From Trichomonas vaginalis G3 (taxonomy: Eukaryota > Parabasalia > Trichomonadida > Trichomonadidae): a stretch of 64,000 bases of DNA. The stretch is from assembly GCF_026262505.1 (NCBI RefSeq), contig NC_067206.1:4058879-4122878 (forward strand), read 5' to 3'. The position numbers and the translations under genes are program-made. Under the pieces are notes generated by a model that worked only from the letters and a program-made list of their open reading frames with translations, made no database searches and had not been told where the DNA came from. Shown one piece after another: positions 1 through 10,439 of the stretch (position 1 is the first letter of the stretch; each line of letters starts with the position of its first letter).

Positions 1-128
1 CAGAGTCGACATAAATGACTAAACGTTTCAAATTCTCGACTGCTTTGTTATAGTCTCGAAAATGGACACATATTTCTGAATGCTTGGAAGTCATAAAATC
101 TGAAACATCTATTCTGTACATTTTTATA
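1..128 (-). pseudogene. SF3 helicase fragment (Maverick A)
   Basis: This stretch closely matches 55.09-55.21 kb, the start of the SF3 helicase gene of copy C, including the A/T-rich leader just beyond the start codon. Only the N-terminal end lies in the window, and the rest runs off the left edge. It is a fossil fragment. Confidence 0.75.
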
Positions 129-149
129 AAAATAAAAAAAAATATTTTT

Positions 150-366
150 TTATTCTTGACTTGTTTTGCATTTGTTGCATTGTTGTTCTTGAGCTATTTG
201 TTGTTGAAGTTGTTCTTGTAATACAATACTTTCACACAGTTGCATCTTCCAATTCGAAACTTTCTGCCGTCATTGACAAAATACATAGGACATAAAAGTT
301 TTACAGGAACAAAGTTTGCGTCAACTAATGTCAACGTTATACTTGCCAAAGTGTTTGAGTTCACTA
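150..366 (-). pseudogene. Capsid-like protein C-terminal fragment (Maverick A)
   Basis: This fragment matches the end of the 265-residue capsid-like gene at 55.24-56.04 kb, including the glutamine-rich tail and the stretch with residues SNTLASITLTLVDANFVPVK. It stops at the assembly gap. In copy C the order helicase then capsid-like gene is the same, so this is the same locus in a second copy. Confidence 0.7.
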
Positions 367-391
367 NNNNNNNNNNNNNNNNNNNNNNNNN
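367..391. other. Assembly gap, 25 N
   Basis: A run of 25 N joins the capsid-like fragment to a KilA-N fragment. These two genes are about 4 kb apart in copy C. The gap may hide missing sequence or mark a misjoin, so the junction here should not be read as biological. Confidence 0.95.
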
Positions 392-666
392 CAAAATTCT
401 TGCGATTTCCGTACGGAATTTCTTCTCTCGGTTTCCGAGGGAAGCAATCATATGAGGAAATTCTTCTAAAAGTTCTTTTGTCTGTTGGTTTTCAAACCAA
501 TGATTGCTTGCTTTGTAGAACGAAGAAAGCATTCATTATACTTTGCATTGGTTACATATCGTCTTTGACCGAACGAATGAGTCTCAATTGTTTGTTATAC
601 TGTATGTATTCGTATTCTTCTAATGGCTTCATGAACGATAGCAACTTTTGTGTTCTCTGATGTTGA
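392..666 (-). pseudogene. KilA-N protein N-terminal fragment (Maverick A)
   Basis: Read on the minus strand, this matches the KilA-N gene at 51.3 kb in copy C. It covers the start, the stretch WFENQQTKELLEEFPHMIAS, and the upstream TTGTATGTAA-type leader at about 675-690. KilA-N domains are DNA-binding modules of large DNA viruses and phages. Only the first part is present. Confidence 0.7.
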
Positions 667-691
667 CATTACTGTCTTTACATACAAGATA

Positions 692-3345
692 AAAATAAAT
701 AAAAATAAAATTAGCGTTATTTTCTGACTTTCACAAAAGACAAAAAATAAACGCTTTACATGTTTTTTCAGCAACTTTCGTCAAATAATTTTATAGCTTT
801 ATCTATCTCATCTACTTCAAACGTTTCTTTACCTTTTCATGGGAGCACCATACATTTTCTCAAACTTTCAAGTAGTTCTGTTTCTGCAGCTCTCATATCA
901 TTAGACGAACACAACCTTGACTCTATTGACTGTATGTCATATCTTTGAGTTATATTATTGTCCTTCCTATTTTATATCTCTTTGTATTGAAGTTTCGGTT
1001 TCTGAAATGTAAAAGTAAGCCTTCACTGCAAACGTTCGTATGAATGAACCATAAGTTATGAAGGTTAGATACTCAACAACCTGGGTCTAACCATAACAAA
1101 CTATTGGTATAAGACTTTTGTCAATGAGATATGCTGTAGTTCCATAGAATCTTACTGATATCATAAGCTCAGGATTTCTTGTCAAAATTCTGAGTAGAAG
1201 CAATTCTAACCCAGTCCTTTGTTTCTTTCCAGATGTGTTATAATGTCTGACAAAGAATATTTTGTTGTATTTCTTACAGTATCTTACGTATTTAAATCAC
1301 CAATTCTAACCACTTTGGTGTCATTGTCAATCTTTCTAAATGTTCAACTAACCTTTAACATTACTGTTCTACATACAATATAAAAATTTTCTTAGAAAAA
1401 ATTAGCGTTATTTTTCTGTCTATAGGAAATGTCAAAACTCATGAATTTTCGTGATATTCCTTAAGATAGAAAAATATGTTTATGTTAGCATGTTTAGATC
1501 TAACAACGTTTTCAACCCTTTCTAACATAACTATTTACAAGCGTTTACATGGTATAATGTTTGCGATGGTTATACTTTTAAACAGTTTTTGGTAGCTTCT
1601 ATTTTCAAAGGATATCAAAAATTTTAACTATGCCGAAGGTTGTTATCATTTCTTTCTTGACATCAGTAATAGGTATAATACGTCAGCTGTTGGATAGTTT
1701 TTTGTTTCAGAAATGTATATCCATTATCTTCTGTGCTGGTTTCTCTACTTCTTTTATTAAGTGCTAGGTTTCTTCGTTCTATCTTATACGGGTAGTTATA
1801 TTTTCCATCATTGCTTCTTATTGAACATTGCGGATTCATTTTGCGTTATACATTGAAATTTGACTGCCTAATATCATATGGCGTCAATGTTTTTCTTTAA
1901 CTCTAAAAGTTGTTGGTTTATTTTGTCCATTCCAGTATTTACATCTTTTATCTTATCTCTTATCTGCCATACACATTCAGAACTAAGAAACAAAGTGTCG
2001 TATGTCTTAAACTCCCCAGATTTATTATATCTTTATATACCTGTCGCAATCTTTGCTCATAACTTTATGGTTGCAATGAATATCTAGAAACTCATAGTTA
2101 CCTTTAGTATGAACTCTCTTATTTCTACTTGAGTCAGTTGGTTTCACTTCTATTTCATCGAATTCAATAATAGTGAGCTTTGTGTTTGGGATTTCAGGCA
2201 ATTTGGGTAATGGTCAATAATATCCTGCATGTCAAAAGATACTTTTCATTTTTTCATTCTCGCACTACAGTCTAAATACTTGTTAAAGTTCTTGCTTAAT
2301 TCTGTATTTCTGTCAAAAGTATATGAAGAAGGAATGAAGCTTTTCACATCTATAACATAGATGTTGGATTCATAACTAAAAGAGTTTGGTGAATTGTTGT
2401 TTGAAGTGTTGTAAACCTATTGTTGAATATATCTTTACATGACAAATAAAATTTTTCTTAGAAAAAAATTTAGCGTTATTTTTCCTGTCATGGAAAAAAT
2501 TTGTTTCAAAAAAAATTATGATTTTCGAAGAGTTAGACCATGTTAAAAAGTGGTATAGAGAAACAGTGTTAGATCTAACATGGTAGCTAACAATAAACAT
2601 TATCTTTTGGTCATTAATTATATAAAATTCATGAGGTACCTTAATGATAGTCATGATTGTTCCGTTCTGTCTATTTACATTAATGAAAATTTTAGATAGA
2701 ATTTCTTATTCTTTCTGCATATTTTTTATCTTCCAGCTACTCCCGCTCTAATGGATCCCAGAATGAGTTGGTTTACATTCTCTCAAGTTCTTTAGCATGG
2801 TGCATTATAACAATCTTCAACGCCTTCCATCAACAATATCTTACTTCTAATAAGGTCAATCGTTGTTATGTTATAGCCAAGTATTTCATATAAAACCACT
2901 CCCGCTTTGCTTCGTCAATGGTTTCAGCAAGTTTGCCATTACTACTTCAACTCAATTATGACAGGCGTTAAAAATGCTAGGAGTCGGTCGCTAGTTTTAT
3001 AAGATAAAATCCATTACCTCGTGAATTACTTATATAATAATTTTGACTATAACCTTAAACGTTTCATTGGTCAACTGCTTGTCGTCAAGAACTACACGAA
3101 GCTTGTATTGTACAGATCGAGGTAAATTGTCATTGAAATTTCTTGTACCTTTTTTGTGTTTTGGTCTTCGTCATGTTGTATTACTTCTCTTGATCTGTTT
3201 GTCATGTTGAATTTGGTGTAAGTCCTGTTGTATAATTGTGTTGTAAGGGACATTCCATATATTTCTAGAAAATGTATTCACTTGTTCTTCCGGTAAAGTC
3301 TCGCTCTTTGATTAAATCTCTGAAGTCCTCTATAAGCTCGCTTTA
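692..3345. pseudogene. Heavily decayed Maverick interior
   Basis: There is no credible intact gene here. The minus strand at about 2.1-2.37 kb still resembles the start of the unknown gene at 50.2 kb in copy C. The stretch at 1.43-1.52 kb keeps the CATGAATTTTC / GATCTAAC intergenic style of the 49.4-50.0 kb region. The short open frames (around 0.76, 1.88 and 2.38 kb) have no protein-like composition. The decay contrasts with the near-perfect neighbours on both sides, so this segment is older or comes from another copy. Confidence 0.55.
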
Positions 3346-4131
3346 TTGTCCGAGTATGACATCTTATGGTCCAAAAATATTTTAGATGTGAAAACTGCTT
3401 TGACAATATTCGTTGACAAATACCATCCAACAAAACTGACATCTGACTGTGAAAGTTCTTTCAAATCAGATGATGTAAAAAACTATCTGCGTTCAAAAAA
3501 TGTAAACCAATATTTCATTGTCGACCAAAACCATTCTGCTCTTGGTGTCATTGACGGTTGTATAAAAATGTTAAGAGACTTAAACCAACCACAAGGTGGT
3601 GAAGCAAATGAAATGTCATATGACGACAAATATAGACACTTCTCCATGGCAAAGATGAGACAAGTTTTAAATATTTACAATAGCCGTAAACAAAAAGGTT
3701 TGGGAAACCACTCCCCCGAAGAAATGAAAAACAACCCTGACTTAGAGAAAGACTATATATTTAATAATTTAGTCAAAAGAGACAAACAAGAAAGAATGCC
3801 GGGCTTCAAACTTCAGAAAGGTGACAAAGTAAAAATAGAAATACCTAAACGCGACCCATATGAAAATACTATTGACTATGACAACAATAGGAACCCGACA
3901 GGTACTCACATTCGTGTTCGTAAAAATAGAAGAAAGTATACAAGAGAATATTATGAAGTTTTAGGCAAACATGGCAAAATGTACAGACTGCAAGCAGAAG
4001 ATAAAACTACTATTGTCAGACCTCGTTTCAAACTTGTCAAAGTTCAAGGTGGTATACTTTCAAAGACAGTTCCTAACAAATATAAGACAACTCCTGACGA
4101 ATATGCTAAAGAAGTTGAAAATGACGACTAA
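3346..4131 (+). pseudogene. Maverick integrase, C-terminal part (copy A)
   Basis: This is part of a retrovirus-like (rve) integrase of the Polinton type, which would insert element DNA into the host genome. It begins inside the catalytic core (LTSDCESSF corresponds to the second catalytic aspartate region). It continues through a lysine/arginine-rich linker into a C-terminal small beta domain (KGDKVKIEIPKRDPYENTID, then YYEVLGKHGKMYRLQ) that resembles integrase tail domains. The first part of the core is absent here but is seen at 36.4-36.6 kb in copy C. Its 3' end overlaps the convergent fibre gene by a few bases, as in copy C. Confidence 0.8.
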
Positions 4132-5536
4132 GCATTTCTATACCATGCGTAAACTGTCATGTAAGGTGGCATGTAGTCTTTACTTTGTCCCGTTGTTTGC
4201 GTATATCCCGAAACGCGATGTGTATGGTTTCCTCCTCCCTCAGTGTTACTCCAGTAACAATTTATAGCAAACTTAACGTTGTCTTTAACATCATATCCTT
4301 TACCTTTTGTCATTGCTGACCAATCCCAATATCTATGCTTATGCCAACCTGCTTGAGATGTACTTAAATCTATGTAGTGACTGTGTGCAGGTAAATTTTC
4401 ACCTGAAATCGTTTTACTTCCACCTGTTTCCTTTGAAGAGTTTGCACAATACAAAAACCTGTCGACTATTTGAGTCCAAGTTCCAAAACCAGAACTGTTT
4501 CTGGTCTGGTAGAGTTCATTGACGTATAAATAGAGCCTATAGGATATAATGTTTGAAGTATTTCTGTCTTTAATGTTTGAAGCTCTGTTTTGTCTGCTTT
4601 CTTCTCATATAAATCTTGAGCAGTGAATTTAATATTATGTTCATCCTTCATGACATAAACATCTTTACATCTAATGTTTCTCATCGTCGTTATGTCGTCA
4701 TCCGATGTTAAACCTTGTGGAAAGTTAGGAGGTTTACAATATAATGCATCCCCACCAGTTCCTTCAACCGTTCCTTCAATACTTTCTATAGCAACAGTTG
4801 TGAAGAAATCATGTGTATGGTTCTTGTCTGCTTTCTTCTCTAACTCATCGTTAACATAAGTTTTATCTGCTTTAAGGTCTAAACATCCTGAAACCCATCC
4901 TGTATCGGCTTTACTTTTTAAAATCTTCGATGTCCATTCATGATACCATTCAGCCCTTTCTTTAATTTCATTATCTTTTTCATCCACATATTCCTTATCT
5001 GCTTTCTTCTCTAACTTACTAGCCACATATTCCTTATCCGCTTTCTTTTCAAGGCTAACGTTTAAGTCTGTTATTTCAGATATAGAATGTATATGAGTCT
5101 TTTTAGAATATTCGTTTTCAGCTCTTGTCACTTCACTTGACATTTTATTGTCAACATATGTTTTGTCTGCTAGTTCAGGATGAGTATGTTCTTTTGTTGC
5201 ATAAGCATTGTTAGCTCTTTCTTCTTCTTTTGCTATTGCATCGTCTACATATTCTTTGTCAGCTTTGTTGTCAACATCTGCTTTCAAAAGAAGTTCATTT
5301 ATAGGTTTCTCGTTTAAAGTTCCTTTTGTTGGATTTATACAGACAGTATGGTTCTTATTGTCTTGAAACAGAAACTCATCTGTCATTGGGTTTATTGTCA
5401 GTTTTAAGTCACCCCCTTTCAATGACTCAGATATCTTAGAATAGTTTGAAAAGTTTGTTGTGTTCTTATTTAGAGCTTGCATAATGAGTTGTCGGTTGTG
5501 TTGTATTTCTCTCATGGAAGCAATATCTTTCGACAT
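4128..5536 (-). pseudogene. Tail-fibre-like gene with phage collar end (copy A)
   Basis: This region is open in about two pieces. The N-terminal part (about 356 residues) has repeated KADKEYV / KADKTYV and HTHP motifs typical of phage tail-fibre shafts. The end shows PVGSIYTS, NLPAHSH, GNHTH and YMPPYMTVYAWYR, the pattern of phage tail-collar / baseplate Gp10-type C-terminal domains. The likely role is a virion attachment fibre (inference). Compared with the copy at 33.7-35.7 kb, the middle repeat region differs in sequence and copy number, so the shaft is variable while both ends are conserved. It starts 18 bp from the divergent capsid-like gene. Confidence 0.75.
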
Positions 5537-5554
5537 TTTTATTCTAGATAAAAT
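5537..5554. promoter_or_regulatory. 18-bp intergenic spacer, putative bidirectional promoter
   Basis: Only 18 bp separate the start codons of two divergent genes. The spacer is T-rich then A-rich (TTTTTATTCTAGATAAAATA) and nearly self-complementary. The same layout recurs at 33660, 36634, 56619 and 63354. The promoter role is inferred from position and recurrence. Confidence 0.5.
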
Positions 5555-6399
5555 ATGCTTCCAATAGAAAAAGAAAATTCAAGAGTTGCTACAACTAAAC
5601 TATTAGATGAACTTTTTACTAATGTCGGTCAAAAGTTTGAGACAGAGACCGTAAAGCATGAAGGCTATCGTTTTGACTACCCATTAAGATGGCTAAGAGA
5701 CCCATCTGTCACAAAAGCTATTGGCTTTCGTAGAATGAAGTTCATTTCAGAAGCCATACATGGTTTCCCATTTACGGTCGGTTTTGAAGTTCGATACTAT
5801 AACAAAGAAAAACGTATGTATGAGAAATTTGAACAGGGAAAACTTTTACAAGTTAGTTTGCTTGTAAACTTAGAAACAACTCTTCAAGCTTTTCAAGAAA
5901 AAATAAACAATATCTATATCGAATATGCAAACCAGTATAACATTGACGAGGGAGAGTACCCGATATTATTTATGACAGGAAAAATGCAACTGTTAAAATC
6001 AATAGAATAGAAGACCTTGGAGAAAACGTTTATATTTCTACAAAATATAACAACTTGGCATGGTATAGATTTATGAGGATGTTAAATCAGCCTGCAGCAT
6101 ATCCAGTACACTCAGACTTTTATGAAGTCGAAAACCCTAATGGAACATATGAAAATGTTTTCGACCCAGCTGCTATTATTGTTCATGCTTCATTTTCTGG
6201 CGCCCAAAACTCTTTCTTATGCTTGGCAAATGACTTTTACGAAAAACCTACAAAGTTATACGAACCACCAAGTGGAAGTATTTCAGACTTTCAAGTATGG
6301 TTTACTACAGATGGAAGAAAAAGAATAATTCCATTATACCATGCGTTTTACTTAGAACTTAGTTTCATATACAACTACTATCGAACGGTAAAAATATAA
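5555..6399 (+). pseudogene. Capsid-like structural protein (copy A)
   Basis: This is one member of a protein family that appears four times in the window (5.6, 32.8, 47.4 and 62.5 kb). Conserved landmarks are a start resembling RVATTKLLDELFTNVGQKFE, a YRFDYPLRW motif, then a beta-rich body ending in SFLCLANDFYE and SDFQVWFTTDG. The length (about 280 residues) and beta-rich pattern would suit a jelly-roll minor capsid protein. That is inference; no fold could be computed. The region is open in about two pieces here. Confidence 0.55.
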
Positions 6400-6403
6400 C
6401 TTT

Positions 6404-6646
6404 TTAATACGGTTGAGGTGTTGGATTTGGTTGCCAACTAGACTGTGGTGCAGGTTCAGGCTGTTGTATAACAGGAGCTTGCTCTTCTGGTTCAGGGTCT
6501 TTAGGTATAATACCAACGAACTGACCTACTCTTTTACCAATATTTTTGACTCCGTTCCAAATTCCTTTTCCGACAGATTTTATTCCATTCCATATACCTC
6601 TTCCAACTCTTCTGAAGAAGTTTCCTATCTTACTGAAGAAACCCAT
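6404..6646 (-). CDS. Short basic amphipathic protein, virion-peptide-like (copy A)
   Basis: This 80-residue protein has an N-terminal half of repeated Gly/Trp/Lys amphipathic units (GRGIWNGIKSVGKGIWNGVK) and a Pro/Gln-rich acidic tail. The pattern resembles membrane-active virion peptides such as the amphipathic helix of adenovirus protein VI; no homology is claimed. It lies between the capsid-like gene and the 120-residue gene, the same order as in copy C. It appears intact. Confidence 0.6.
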   Translation of the reverse strand: MGFFSKIGNFFRRVGRGIWNGIKSVGKGIWNGVKNIGKRVGQFVGIIPKDPEPEEQAPVIQQPEPAPQSSWQPNPTPQPY

Positions 6647-6664
6647 TTTACTAGTAGTAAAAAT

Positions 6665-7027
6665 CTAATGTCCGCCTAGTCTCTTACGTTTCCTGTTGAG
6701 TTCCATAGCATTCTTTAACTGGAGCTCATACATTCTGTTTCTCCTCTGGTAGAAAACATATTCTGGGTCAACTCCTGTGTTCGCGTCATCTGCATAAAGT
6801 TGTTTATATCCCACTTCAGGGTTTGTATAAAACTCTTTCCATCTCATATTTGCATACCATGGTGGCAAACCTAACGCAGCGTCATTTGACATGGCAGTTT
6901 GCATTTGTACATCTGTTGGCACTTGACCATAGTTTGCCATTGCAGTTTGTATTCTAACTTCATTTGGAATATTCTCTGGGTTTGGTTGTCCAGGTTGCTG
7001 TGCATTCGCTAAGTTCTGTGCGTCCAT
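6665..7027 (-). CDS. Conserved 120-residue Maverick protein (copy A)
   Basis: The function is not recognised. The protein has an Asn/Gln/Pro-rich N-terminus with a repeated motif (VRIQTAMAN then VQMQTAMSN), a central aromatic region (LPPWYANMRWKEFY) and a basic end (NRKRKRLGGH). The translation is identical to that at 32184-32546, which argues for very recent duplication. The basic tail and small size suggest a DNA-binding or virion core protein (inference). A TTAATATTAGATAAAAA leader precedes the start. Confidence 0.65.
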   Translation of the reverse strand: MDAQNLANAQQPGQPNPENIPNEVRIQTAMANYGQVPTDVQMQTAMSNDAALGLPPWYANMRWKEFYTNPEVGYKQLYADDANTGVDPEYVFYQRRNRMYELQLKNAMELNRKRKRLGGH

Positions 7028-7050
7028 TTAATATTAGATAAAAATATCTC

Positions 7051-7182
7051 TTACGAGTACATATACTGAACATTTGCAGGCATTGGTTCATCTTCATATT
7101 CTCTGTACTTTTCTGCCACGTCAAATAAATAAATGACACAATGGAAAAAACCTAAAACAAGTAGTCCTATTTCAAACCACAT
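7051..7182 (-). CDS. 43-residue single-span membrane protein (copy A)
   Basis: This small frame starts inside the end of the methylase gene (16-bp overlap) and encodes MWFEIGLLVLGFFHCVIYLF followed by an acidic stretch (EKYREYEDEP). It has one hydrophobic segment at residues 5-20. The copy at 32029-32160 keeps the frame with two substitutions. Preservation of an overlapping frame in both copies, plus its membrane-protein composition, supports a real gene. The function is unknown; a virion or host-membrane role is possible. Confidence 0.6.
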   Translation of the reverse strand: MWFEIGLLVLGFFHCVIYLFDVAEKYREYEDEPMPANVQYMYS

Positions 7183-7985
7183 TTACTTACTAATAAAATT
7201 TCTTTGTTATGACACTTTCTCCGGTTTATAGGACCTCTCTCATATTCTATCTTGTCATATCTAAACTCATAGTCATGTATGTCCTCTAACCATCTCATAA
7301 CGGTTTCCAAACCACTTTTATCGGATGTAAAGTAAAAGCATGGATGGTTATGTATAACGTCTAAAGTTTCTAAAGAGTCTCTCAAAGTCCAGTCTACTTG
7401 GTATTGAAAATCCCATGTGTTATAGAACGGCGGGTCCACTATAAAGAAAACATTTTCCTTGTCTTTATATTTTTCATACAACTCTGTCCAATGACATCTC
7501 ACAAACTCTATACCCTCAATATATTTTTCTATGTTCTCTTTGAAAACATTTGTATAGTTAAGATATAAAACTTTTGACATAAGTGTTTCAATGTCATGAA
7601 CTCTTATAGAACCACTATATAATAGTCTAGCAGATATACTATCCCAGTCTATATATTCTGCTTTTTTCAAAACCTCTCTCACAATATTTTTGTTATCTAA
7701 TGGTATACGTTCCATCTTACCTATAGGTATCTTTTCTTTTAACTCTTTCAATATATTGTTTGTGTCTGGAATATGTTTGAGACGGTCCATATAGTTGTCG
7801 AAGTCATTGCATATAATCTTTGAGTCTGGGAATATTGTATGACATAAATGGGATATATAGAAACTTCCACCGAACAAATCTACAAATGTTAGACCATTCG
7901 GTAGTTTCTTAAGTTCTCTCAATATAATATCTTTACATCTACTCTTATTTCCAAAGAACGGTAACGGTGGTTTTGTAAAATTCAT
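7167..7985 (-). CDS. D12-class DNA adenine methyltransferase (copy A)
   Basis: This 272-residue protein is predicted to transfer a methyl group from AdoMet to N6 of adenine in DNA. Seen are the N-terminal PFFGNKSR motif typical of Dam-like D12 enzymes, the AdoMet-binding motif FVDLFGGSF near residue 36 and the catalytic DPPF motif near residue 187. Length fits the family. It is the outermost gene of the element, next to the terminal repeats. The copy at 31226 differs by about seven residues. A role in marking element DNA or resisting host nucleases is inference. Confidence 0.85.
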   Translation of the reverse strand: MNFTKPPLPFFGNKSRCKDIILRELKKLPNGLTFVDLFGGSFYISHLCHTIFPDSKIICNDFDNYMDRLKHIPDTNNILKELKEKIPIGKMERIPLDNKNIVREVLKKAEYIDWDSISARLLYSGSIRVHDIETLMSKVLYLNYTNVFKENIEKYIEGIEFVRCHWTELYEKYKDKENVFFIVDPPFYNTWDFQYQVDWTLRDSLETLDVIHNHPCFYFTSDKSGLETVMRWLEDIHDYEFRYDKIEYERGPINRRKCHNKEILLVSKCGLK

Positions 7986-8170
7986 TTATATATAATAATA
8001 AAAATGTTTTTACCTGAAAAGTGACAGAAAAGTGACAAAGCATGAAAACATATATAATTTGTGAAAAGCGACACATTATATAATGTTTTCGACCCAGAAG
8101 AAGGCTTCTTCCCAGAAGCAATGGAGGAAGAAGAAGAGTCCTCCGAATTCACACCAGAAGACTAACAATT

Positions 8171-8312
8171 TTCCGAATAAATACTTCATTTATACTAAAC
8201 ATCTTCGGGGCTAGAGGGCACGAAGTGCCTGGAAGCCCTCCGAATAAAAACTTCATTTATACTAAACATCTTCAGGGCTAGAGGGCACGAAGTGCCTGGA
8301 ACCCCCACTACC
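8171..8312 (-). repeat. 67-bp hairpin-bearing terminal module, about two copies
   Basis: About two tandem copies of a 67-bp unit lie at the outer edge of Maverick A. Each holds a stem GGGCT...AGCCC enclosing GGCAC-GAA-GTGCC. The same unit occurs inverted at 28790-28870 and 30840-31020, where the inner stem is GGCGC-GTT-GCGCC, so the paired bases changed together. The module ends in a GTAGTGGGG motif beside a poly-T run. Confidence 0.8.
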
Positions 8313-8518
8313 TTTTTTTTTTTATTCCTTAAATTCTTTATGAAACTCGCAACAGTTCCATAAAAAATTTTAAATTCTAAACTGTCGAAATTACCGATCG
8401 GTAATCACACCCTTCACGGGTGTGTCACTTTTAGCTAAAATTACCCCTACTCATTATGTTCAAAGATTTTGTTCAAATGAGTTTGATCGTTGAACCACAC
8501 ACCTTTATTCTTCTCAAG

Positions 8519-9169
8519 TCATTCTAAGTAATCTTCAGCCTGTTTCAAACAGTTTTCTCGAACATACTTCCAATTATTGAACATCATAACTCCGGAATTG
8601 AAATATCTGCTGAATCCTTCACATATTGGATGATGATCTAAAATCACTATTGCTGATTTATTTTGAAAATCGTAATAATACATATCATTGATGTTATGGA
8701 GTACAATTGCGTCGCCGTCTAAATATAGGAACCTTTCAAGTCCAGGATGTGCATTTGGGAAAAGAAGTCGGATGTAAGCGTCATATGGAACATAATAAAC
8801 GCTTTTGGCAAGGTATCTGGTTTCATAAGTTTCAAAAAAGAATTTCACTTGGTGCATAGGCCGTTTATCAAAATGCGCCCTGTATTTCGGTATATATTTT
8901 GATTCAGTAGTTGTAAGATAGAAAGTTATATGTTGATTTGGATGTGCATTTATAAATGCATATATTGCTGGACCTAAGTTATGAAGGTCGCCAGACCATG
9001 AAAGTAAAATGTTCATTGTGTCGTAGAAATCACCTTCTGAAAAAATTTCTACTCTATTTAAGAGGATAATAAAAAAGGAAAAGCACTCTATTATCAGTAC
9101 TAAGATTGGTCGAAGTCCAAATTTGCGAATAGACTTATTTCGGAACTTTGATAAAACACTATTTGTCAT
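8519..9169 (-). pseudogene. GT8-family glycosyltransferase, 3'-truncated host gene
   Basis: This 216-residue type II membrane protein has a hydrophobic anchor at about residues 17-38. GT8 signatures follow: YDAYIRLLFP, the metal/nucleotide-sugar motif FLYLDGDAIVLHNINDMY and YFNSGVMMFNNW. GT8 enzymes transfer sugars from UDP-sugars with retention. After the TGA stop at 8519-8521 the same frame continues with the family-typical WFNDQTHLNKIF to about 8450 and then meets unrelated sequence next to Maverick A. Usual GT8 length is 280-350, so the end is missing. The gene is probably inactive: an in-frame stop plus loss of the 3' end, likely by the Maverick insertion. Confidence 0.8.
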
Positions 9170-9464
9170 ATGGAAATATAACGATTAATTTCAATTCAAA
9201 ATACAAAATTATTTTATTTTACCTTACTATAGTTGGAATCGAATATTGACATTATGCAAACTATTCAATTTTGAGCAGGACAGTTTATTTTTGAGAAGTT
9301 TACACCTTCGCAAACAAAAGTTTGAATAGACCAATTTAAGGCAGGTAATTCCATTTAAACATACAAGTTAAAGATCGAAGTCAAAAATATTGGTAAATGA
9401 AATTTTTCAATTAATATTTATTCCCTTGTAAATGTAAATCTTTCAAAATATACCCCCTTAATAA

Positions 9465-10439
9465 ATGTATCTTCGAAGAAAATATCGATTTCATATTTCT
9501 TCAATTTTAGTATTTATTTTGCTGGCATTCTTCAATGCCAATGTAATTAACAGGCCTAAAACAGTTGGTGTGTATCGTGACTGCCCTCATGAGAAGACTC
9601 AATTTATTCCAACATGGTGTCCTCAAAGGCTAGATCCCGTTGAACCATGGGCATTCATTAGAGCCAAAAATGAGATAGTAACTGCTAAATCAAGTTTAGA
9701 TTCCATAATCCCCGTTATCAAAAAAGGCGTTATCGTCATTAGCAATTCTACAGATGGAACAGATCAAATTTTAGAAGAATTTGTACAAAACAATCCAGGA
9801 TATAAACTATATTATTATCCTCATCATGTTATTGAACCCCTGGATATAATCAATTATGATAAACCACACAATTTTAACAATACATTAGCTGCATTGTATA
9901 ATTTTGCAGCAAGCAAGATACCATTAAATGACTGGCTTATTAAAATTGATCTTGATCATATTTATGATATTCAAAAATTAAGAGATTTGATGAGATTACC
10001 AAAATATGACGATGATGTCGTTTGCCTTACTAGATTTAATCTAATTTATAAATATAATAGTAAATCCATTGAAGTTAACTCAAGAAATCCATATAATCCC
10101 TATTGTGATCACTGGTTACTAAAAAAGAAAAGAGATTTTGTCTTTGATAATATAGTTGAGATTGAAGAAGGCCGGAGATATTATCATGAAGATGTTAAAT
10201 ATTATTATTTTAATTCTTCATCTTACTCCAACTATTATACAGAAGTGTCTTCTTGGCATTTCTTTTGTCTTAAAATTGGCAGGAGCAATTGTTCAGGATT
10301 AGGATACAAAGATTTCTTAAACACGAGTTTTGACAGAACCTTTCTGACTGAATACATTACAGATGAATTTATCATCAATAGAACAATTTTAACTCTCAAC
10401 TTTAGTTATTATATTACCAAAAACTTATTAAAATTGTAA
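9465..10439 (+). CDS. CgtA-like (bacterial-type) N-acetylgalactosaminyltransferase
   Basis: This 324-residue protein has an N-terminal membrane anchor (residues 9-27) and a lumenal catalytic domain. It strongly resembles Campylobacter CgtA (beta-1,4-GalNAc transferase of lipooligosaccharide). Landmarks are PWAFIRAKNEIVTAKSSLDS, an SNSTDGTDQILEEF stretch, and WLIKIDLDHIYD with the DxD metal motif. CgtA is known from bacterial surface glycan synthesis. The added type II anchor suggests Golgi use in the parasite, and several N-glycosylation sequons are visible. Transfer from a bacterium is inferred from the family's mainly bacterial spread. Donor and acceptor are not known from sequence alone. 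Confidence 0.8.
   Translation: MYLRRKYRFHISSILVFILLAFFNANVINRPKTVGVYRDCPHEKTQFIPTWCPQRLDPVEPWAFIRAKNEIVTAKSSLDSIIPVIKKGVIVISNSTDGTDQILEEFVQNNPGYKLYYYPHHVIEPLDIINYDKPHNFNNTLAALYNFAASKIPLNDWLIKIDLDHIYDIQKLRDLMRLPKYDDDVVCLTRFNLIYKYNSKSIEVNSRNPYNPYCDHWLLKKKRDFVFDNIVEIEEGRRYYHEDVKYYYFNSSSYSNYYTEVSSWHFFCLKIGRSNCSGLGYKDFLNTSFDRTFLTEYITDEFIINRTILTLNFSYYITKNLLKL

Larger units (their letters stand above)
1..8312 (-). mobile_element. Maverick/Polinton copy A, partial and decayed
   Basis: This is a fossil Maverick (Polinton). Its right part (3.35-8.05 kb) matches, in reverse order, the left part of copy C (31.1-36.6 kb) at near identity; for example the 120-residue protein is identical in both. Its first 0.7 kb matches copy C sequence near 51.3-55.2 kb, also close. 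Between 0.7 and 3.3 kb it is far more decayed. It is therefore rearranged and incomplete, with many breaks. Near identity of the kept parts suggests recent activity of the family. The right border lies in or just after the 67-bp repeat module at 8.17-8.31 kb. No target duplication was identified. Confidence 0.85.

Noticed and set aside
760-2090. Short frames at 760-948 and 1878-2087
   Set aside because: They lie in decayed Maverick DNA, have no family, and are not in the direction of the matching genes.
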